This document shows positions 31,599 through 37,637 of a stretch of 37,637 bases of DNA, one piece after another. Each line of letters starts with the position of its first letter. Position 1 is the stretch's first letter. The position numbers and the translations under genes were made by a program. The stretch is from Prevotella sp. (lineage in GTDB: Bacteria > Bacteroidota > Bacteroidia > Bacteroidales > Bacteroidaceae): the NCBI GenBank assembly GCA_017474515.1, contig JAFVHN010000095.1, positions 1 through 37,637 of the forward strand, read 5' to 3'. The notes beneath the pieces were generated by a model. That model searched no databases and was not told the DNA's origin. It worked only from the letters and a program-made list of their open reading frames with translations.

Positions 31599-33788
31599 AT
31601 GAACAAAACCCTTCCAACCAGAACGGCCATGATGGCGGCTTTCACCGCCATCATGGCCGTTTCGCATGCACAGATTAACCGCCAGGCGGTGGTGTCGCGC
31701 AACAATCCGCAGGTGCATGCCATTGACTCCCTGCAGTCACTGTCAGTGGGCAACGGCGGATTCGCCATGACGGTGGATGCCACAGGCCTGCAAACCTTTC
31801 CCGAACTTTACAAGAACGGCGTGCCCTTGGGCACCATGAGCGACTGGGGATGGCACAGTTTTCCCAACACCGAGAACTACCGCGCCGAGGAGGCCCTGCA
31901 GCCCTACGACTTCGGCCACACCTCGAAACCCGGCAAACGGAAGAAGGAAACCTATAGCGTGGAAAACAAAGCCGACCAAAGGGCGAAAGCGGCAGCGGCT
32001 TATCTGCGCGCCAATCCCCACCGCCTGCACCTCGGAACCGTGGGGCTGGGCATCCATGAACCCGAAAAAGTGGAGGCCATCCATCAGCACCTCGACCTGT
32101 GGACGGGAACCATCGACAGCCGCTTTTCCTACAATGGCAAGTGCTATCACGTCACCACGGTGTGCCACCCCGAACGCGACATCATTGCCACCCGCGTATG
32201 CGTGGAACTGCAAGACACGCTGGCCAAAGGCGACAACCGCGAGAGCATCATCATGCGCTTCCCCTACCCCACCGGCGCACACAGCGACGACGCCTGCCAA
32301 TGGGACAATGCCGACAACCGCAACTGGGAACGCCACCACACGCAAATCGTGGAAAAAACCGACAGCGGGGCGTTGTTGAAAAGAACCATCGACGACACCT
32401 CTTACTACGTCAACATCAGGTGGCAGGGAAAACCCGTGGAGGTATTTAACGACGGCTCATTCCCCCTGGAAAACCTACTGCAGGAGTTTGGCTTTGCAGG
32501 AACGGAATTTTCGTTCGTTTGCGAATTTCTCCCCAATGCTCCCACAACAACCACGCTACCGACCTTCGATGAAACGGCCCGGGCCTCTGCCGGCTTTTGG
32601 CACGACTACTGGACCAAGGGGGGCATCATCGACTTCTCGCACTGCACCGACCCGCGGGCCCGCGAACTGGAGCGTCGCGCCGTGCTCAGCCAATACCTGC
32701 TGGCCGTGAACTGTGCGGGCGACACTCCGCCGCAGGAAACGGGACTCACCTATAATTCATGGTTCGGCAAATTCCACCTGGAAATGATTTGGTGGCATCA
32801 GGCGCAGTTCGCCCTCTATGGACATCCCGAACTGCTGGAACGCAGCCTCGACTGGTATTTCAAGGCGGCACCGGTGGCGCGTGAGATTGCCAGGCGGCAG
32901 GGCTTCGACGGCCTGAGATGGATGAAAATGACCGACCCCTCGGCACAGGAGGCGCCGTCGAAAGTGGGCAGTTTCCTCATCTGGCAGCAGCCACACCTCA
33001 TTCACCTGGCCGAACTGCTGCGCAGGGCCGACGGCGACGGCATGCGCATCGTAAGGAAATTCTGGCCGTTGGTGAAACCCACGGCGGCATTCATGCAGAG
33101 TTTTGCCGACTATGAAAAGAAAAATGGCCGATATGTGCTGAAAGGCATCATACCGGCGCAGGAAACGCTGAGAGCTGCTGAAACGAAAAACCCGCCCTTC
33201 GAACTGTCCTACTGGCAGTGGGGACTCACCACCGCCGATACTTGGAGCACGCTCATGGGCGAGGGCCATCAGACACAATGGCAACAAGTGGCACAAAAAC
33301 TGTCGCCACTGGCCTATAATTCCGACAGCCTGTACCTGGCAGCCGAAACCGCCACCGACACCTACCGCGACATTCGTTTCACCAGCGACCATCCCGCCAT
33401 TCTCGGAGCACTGGGCATTCTGCCCGGCGGAACACTCACCGACAAGGCAATAATGAAAAAGACGCTCAACTGGATTTGGGATAACTGGAATTGGGACAAG
33501 ACCTGGGGCTGGGATTATCCCATGGTGGCCATGAATGCCGCACGGCTGGGTGAGCGCGAAAAAGCCGTTGATGCACTCCTTATGCCCAAGCGCACCAACA
33601 CCTATTTGGTGAGCGGCCACAATTATCAGGACCAGCGGCTGCGCCTTTACCTGCCCGGCAACGGCGGCTTGCTCACCGCCCTTGCCATGATGTGTGCAGG
33701 ATGGGACGGTTGCCAGGAGCGCAATCCCGGCTTCCCCGACAACGGGCAGTGGGATGTGCGCTGGGAGGGCCTTCTTCCACTGCCTTGA
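31599..33788 (+). CDS. Secreted GH65-like six-hairpin glycosidase
   Basis: A 729-aa protein with a signal peptide to about residue 25 (MAAFTAIMAVSHAQ). An N-terminal beta-sandwich begins LSVGNGGFAMTVDATGLQTF, followed by GTMSDWGWHSFP. A helical domain contains NSWFGKFHLEMIWWHQAQFALYG, matching in place and type the segment that carries the general acid in GH65 and related clan GH-L enzymes (the Glu of HLEM). The C-terminal half includes WNWDKTWGWDYPM. Bacteroidetes proteins of this kind are often called GH65 or hypothetical; I cannot name a substrate. It is likely co-transcribed with the barrel protein and works in the periplasm. Confidence 0.8.
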   Translation: MNKTLPTRTAMMAAFTAIMAVSHAQINRQAVVSRNNPQVHAIDSLQSLSVGNGGFAMTVDATGLQTFPELYKNGVPLGTMSDWGWHSFPNTENYRAEEALQPYDFGHTSKPGKRKKETYSVENKADQRAKAAAAYLRANPHRLHLGTVGLGIHEPEKVEAIHQHLDLWTGTIDSRFSYNGKCYHVTTVCHPERDIIATRVCVELQDTLAKGDNRESIIMRFPYPTGAHSDDACQWDNADNRNWERHHTQIVEKTDSGALLKRTIDDTSYYVNIRWQGKPVEVFNDGSFPLENLLQEFGFAGTEFSFVCEFLPNAPTTTTLPTFDETARASAGFWHDYWTKGGIIDFSHCTDPRARELERRAVLSQYLLAVNCAGDTPPQETGLTYNSWFGKFHLEMIWWHQAQFALYGHPELLERSLDWYFKAAPVAREIARRQGFDGLRWMKMTDPSAQEAPSKVGSFLIWQQPHLIHLAELLRRADGDGMRIVRKFWPLVKPTAAFMQSFADYEKKNGRYVLKGIIPAQETLRAAETKNPPFELSYWQWGLTTADTWSTLMGEGHQTQWQQVAQKLSPLAYNSDSLYLAAETATDTYRDIRFTSDHPAILGALGILPGGTLTDKAIMKKTLNWIWDNWNWDKTWGWDYPMVAMNAARLGEREKAVDALLMPKRTNTYLVSGHNYQDQRLRLYLPGNGGLLTALAMMCAGWDGCQERNPGFPDNGQWDVRWEGLLPLP

Positions 33789-33797
33789 GAAGAGATT

Positions 33798-33878
33798 TTA
33801 GGAAAACTTAGGAAGCCCTAGGAGGTCATAGGAAAGCATAGGAAGTCCTAGGAAAACCTAGAAAAACTTAGGAGGCCC
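33798..33878 (+). repeat. 10-bp tandem array, CTAGGAA type, second locus
   Basis: Eight units of exact 10-bp period from 33798: TTAGGAAAAC, TTAGGAAGCC, CTAGGAGGTC, ATAGGAAAGC, ATAGGAAGTC, CTAGGAAAAC, CTAGAAAAAC and TTAGGAGGCC, then CTGGGAAAGA merging into a hairpin. It lies between the convergent GH65-like and GH2 genes and is more degenerate than the array at 25881. Confidence 0.92.
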
Positions 33879-33900
33879 TGGGAAAGACCCAGGACCTCCT
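33862..33900 (-). terminator. GH2 terminator built on the repeat array
   Basis: AGGAGGCCCTGGG (33870-33882) pairs with CCCAGGACCTCCT (33888-33900) with one C-A mismatch and the loop AAAGA. Read on the minus strand it is followed by AAGTTTTTC, giving a terminator five bases after the GH2 stop. Confidence 0.75.
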
Positions 33901-33905
33901 ATCAA

Positions 33906-37133
<3,228 letters not shown>

Positions 37134-37138
37134 TTAAC

Positions 37139-37178
37139 ATAGGAAAGCCTAGGAAAACCTAGGAAGGCCTAGGAAAAC
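37139..37178 (+). repeat. 10-bp tandem array, CTAGGAA type, third locus
   Basis: Units ATAGGAAAGC (37139), CTAGGAAAAC (37149), CTAGGAAGGC (37159) and CTAGGAAAAC (37169), then a degenerate CTGGAATTTAC. It lies in the divergent gap between the GH2 gene and the last gene, just upstream of the GH2 promoter. Confidence 0.92.
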
Positions 37179-37243
37179 CTGGAATTTACGCCTAAATAAT
37201 AAAAAAATTCGGGAAAAAGCACCCCAATATGATTAAAAATTCG

Positions 37244-37251
37244 TATTTTTG
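37244..37251 (+). promoter_or_regulatory. -7 element of the last gene
   Basis: TATTTTTG, preceded by TTCG, 30 bases before the ATG at 37282. The same TTCGTATTTTTGCA string stands before the GH95 gene (23387-23400). No -33 TTTG is seen. Confidence 0.5.
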
Positions 37252-37281
37252 CAAAAATTTACATCCTAAACTTATATCAAC

Positions 37282-37637
37282 ATGAAACACCTTCTACACC
37301 AACCAACCCTGGCGAGGCTCACGCTCAGCATGCTCCTTGCCCTGTTCTCCGTTGCCTCCTGGGGCGACGAGCTCACCGTGTATGACGGCACCGTGACACA
37401 CAACAGAGTGCCGATTAACGTCTATTATTTCGACGACTTCTCCAAAAGCCAGGTCGTCATCCCAGCCGAAGAGCTGGAGAATATGATTGGAGCCTGCATC
37501 AACAGCATCACCTTCTACACAACAAGTTCGAACATCCCCTACACCGCCGTCAGTTCGGCCGACATCTTCCTCAAGGAAGTGGACTACACCACCATCTCCG
37601 CCTTTGAGGACATCGCCACCGGCACCACCGTGTTCAC
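37282..37637 (+). CDS. Secreted protein, 3' end outside window
   Basis: The first 118 residues of a longer protein. A signal peptide covers about 1-32 (TLSMLLALFSVASWG). The mature part begins with ELTVYDGTVTHNRVPINVYY and contains NSITFYTTSSNIPYTAV and FLKEVDYTTISAF. This beta-rich opening is of a kind I associate with large Prevotella secreted proteins that carry jelly-roll and fibronectin-like domains. The function cannot be judged from the fragment. It is divergent from the GH2 gene. Confidence 0.85.
   Translation, partial: MKHLLHQPTLARLTLSMLLALFSVASWGDELTVYDGTVTHNRVPINVYYFDDFSKSQVVIPAEELENMIGACINSITFYTTSSNIPYTAVSSADIFLKEVDYTTISAFEDIATGTTVF

Overview
The window reads as a piece of a Bacteroidales chromosome, most likely a Prevotella-like gut or oral organism. 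The supporting signs are genes in a GC-rich, Bacteroidetes style, promoters of the TTTG / TAnnTTTG type about 19-20 bases apart (for example 1656-1687, 6580-6610, 9043-9074, 26897-26927), a NusA without long C-terminal repeats, an outer-membrane barrel protein of a Bacteroidetes family, and many secreted glycoside hydrolases. No species call is possible from sequence alone.

Layout. (1) 1-1309: the 3' end of a secreted or surface protein. (2) 1310-6443: a leader with tandem repeats, terminator-like hairpins and a promoter, then the translation/transcription operon rimP-nusA-infB. (3) 6444-9013: an accessory stretch with a gene remnant, a folded leader RNA, a compositionally mosaic Ig-like surface protein and two small genes that look like half of a known small-gene system. 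(4) 9201-20247: the Fe-S assembly genes sufB, sufC, sufD and sufS. sufB is cut off from sufCDS by an opposite-strand five-gene membrane module (11139-15114) built from a zinc-ribbon membrane protein, an SPFH protein with a GYF_2 domain, a small membrane protein, a second GYF_2 protein and a DUF4359-like protein. A pRiA4b ORF-3-type gene sits between sufD and sufS. (5) 20412-22778: pnp on the minus strand. (6) 23422-37637: a GH95 enzyme, an AraC-family regulator, gpmI, tRNA-Arg(CCT), an outer-membrane beta-barrel protein paired with a GH65-like enzyme, a GH2 beta-galactosidase, and the start of another secreted protein. No SusC/SusD pair is seen, so this is not a classical polysaccharide-utilisation locus.

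The intergenic DNA is unusually rich in structure. A roughly 215-235 bp element with an internal inverted repeat is present three times (10826-11056 plus, 15367-15586 minus, 23013-23247 plus); two copies in opposite orientation bracket the SPFH module inside the split suf locus. A second class is short tandem arrays whose units each carry TAG but have a locus-specific period: 8 bp (10712-10743 and 12152-12183), 9 bp (20252-20318) and 10 bp (25881-25947, 33798-33878, 37139-37178).

The best candidate for an undescribed system is the 11139-15114 module. Its zinc-ribbon membrane protein and SPFH protein resemble the partners of the Bacillus YdjG/YdjI PspA-recruiting apparatus, but here GYF_2 domains and proline-rich tails are added and no PspA gene is visible.
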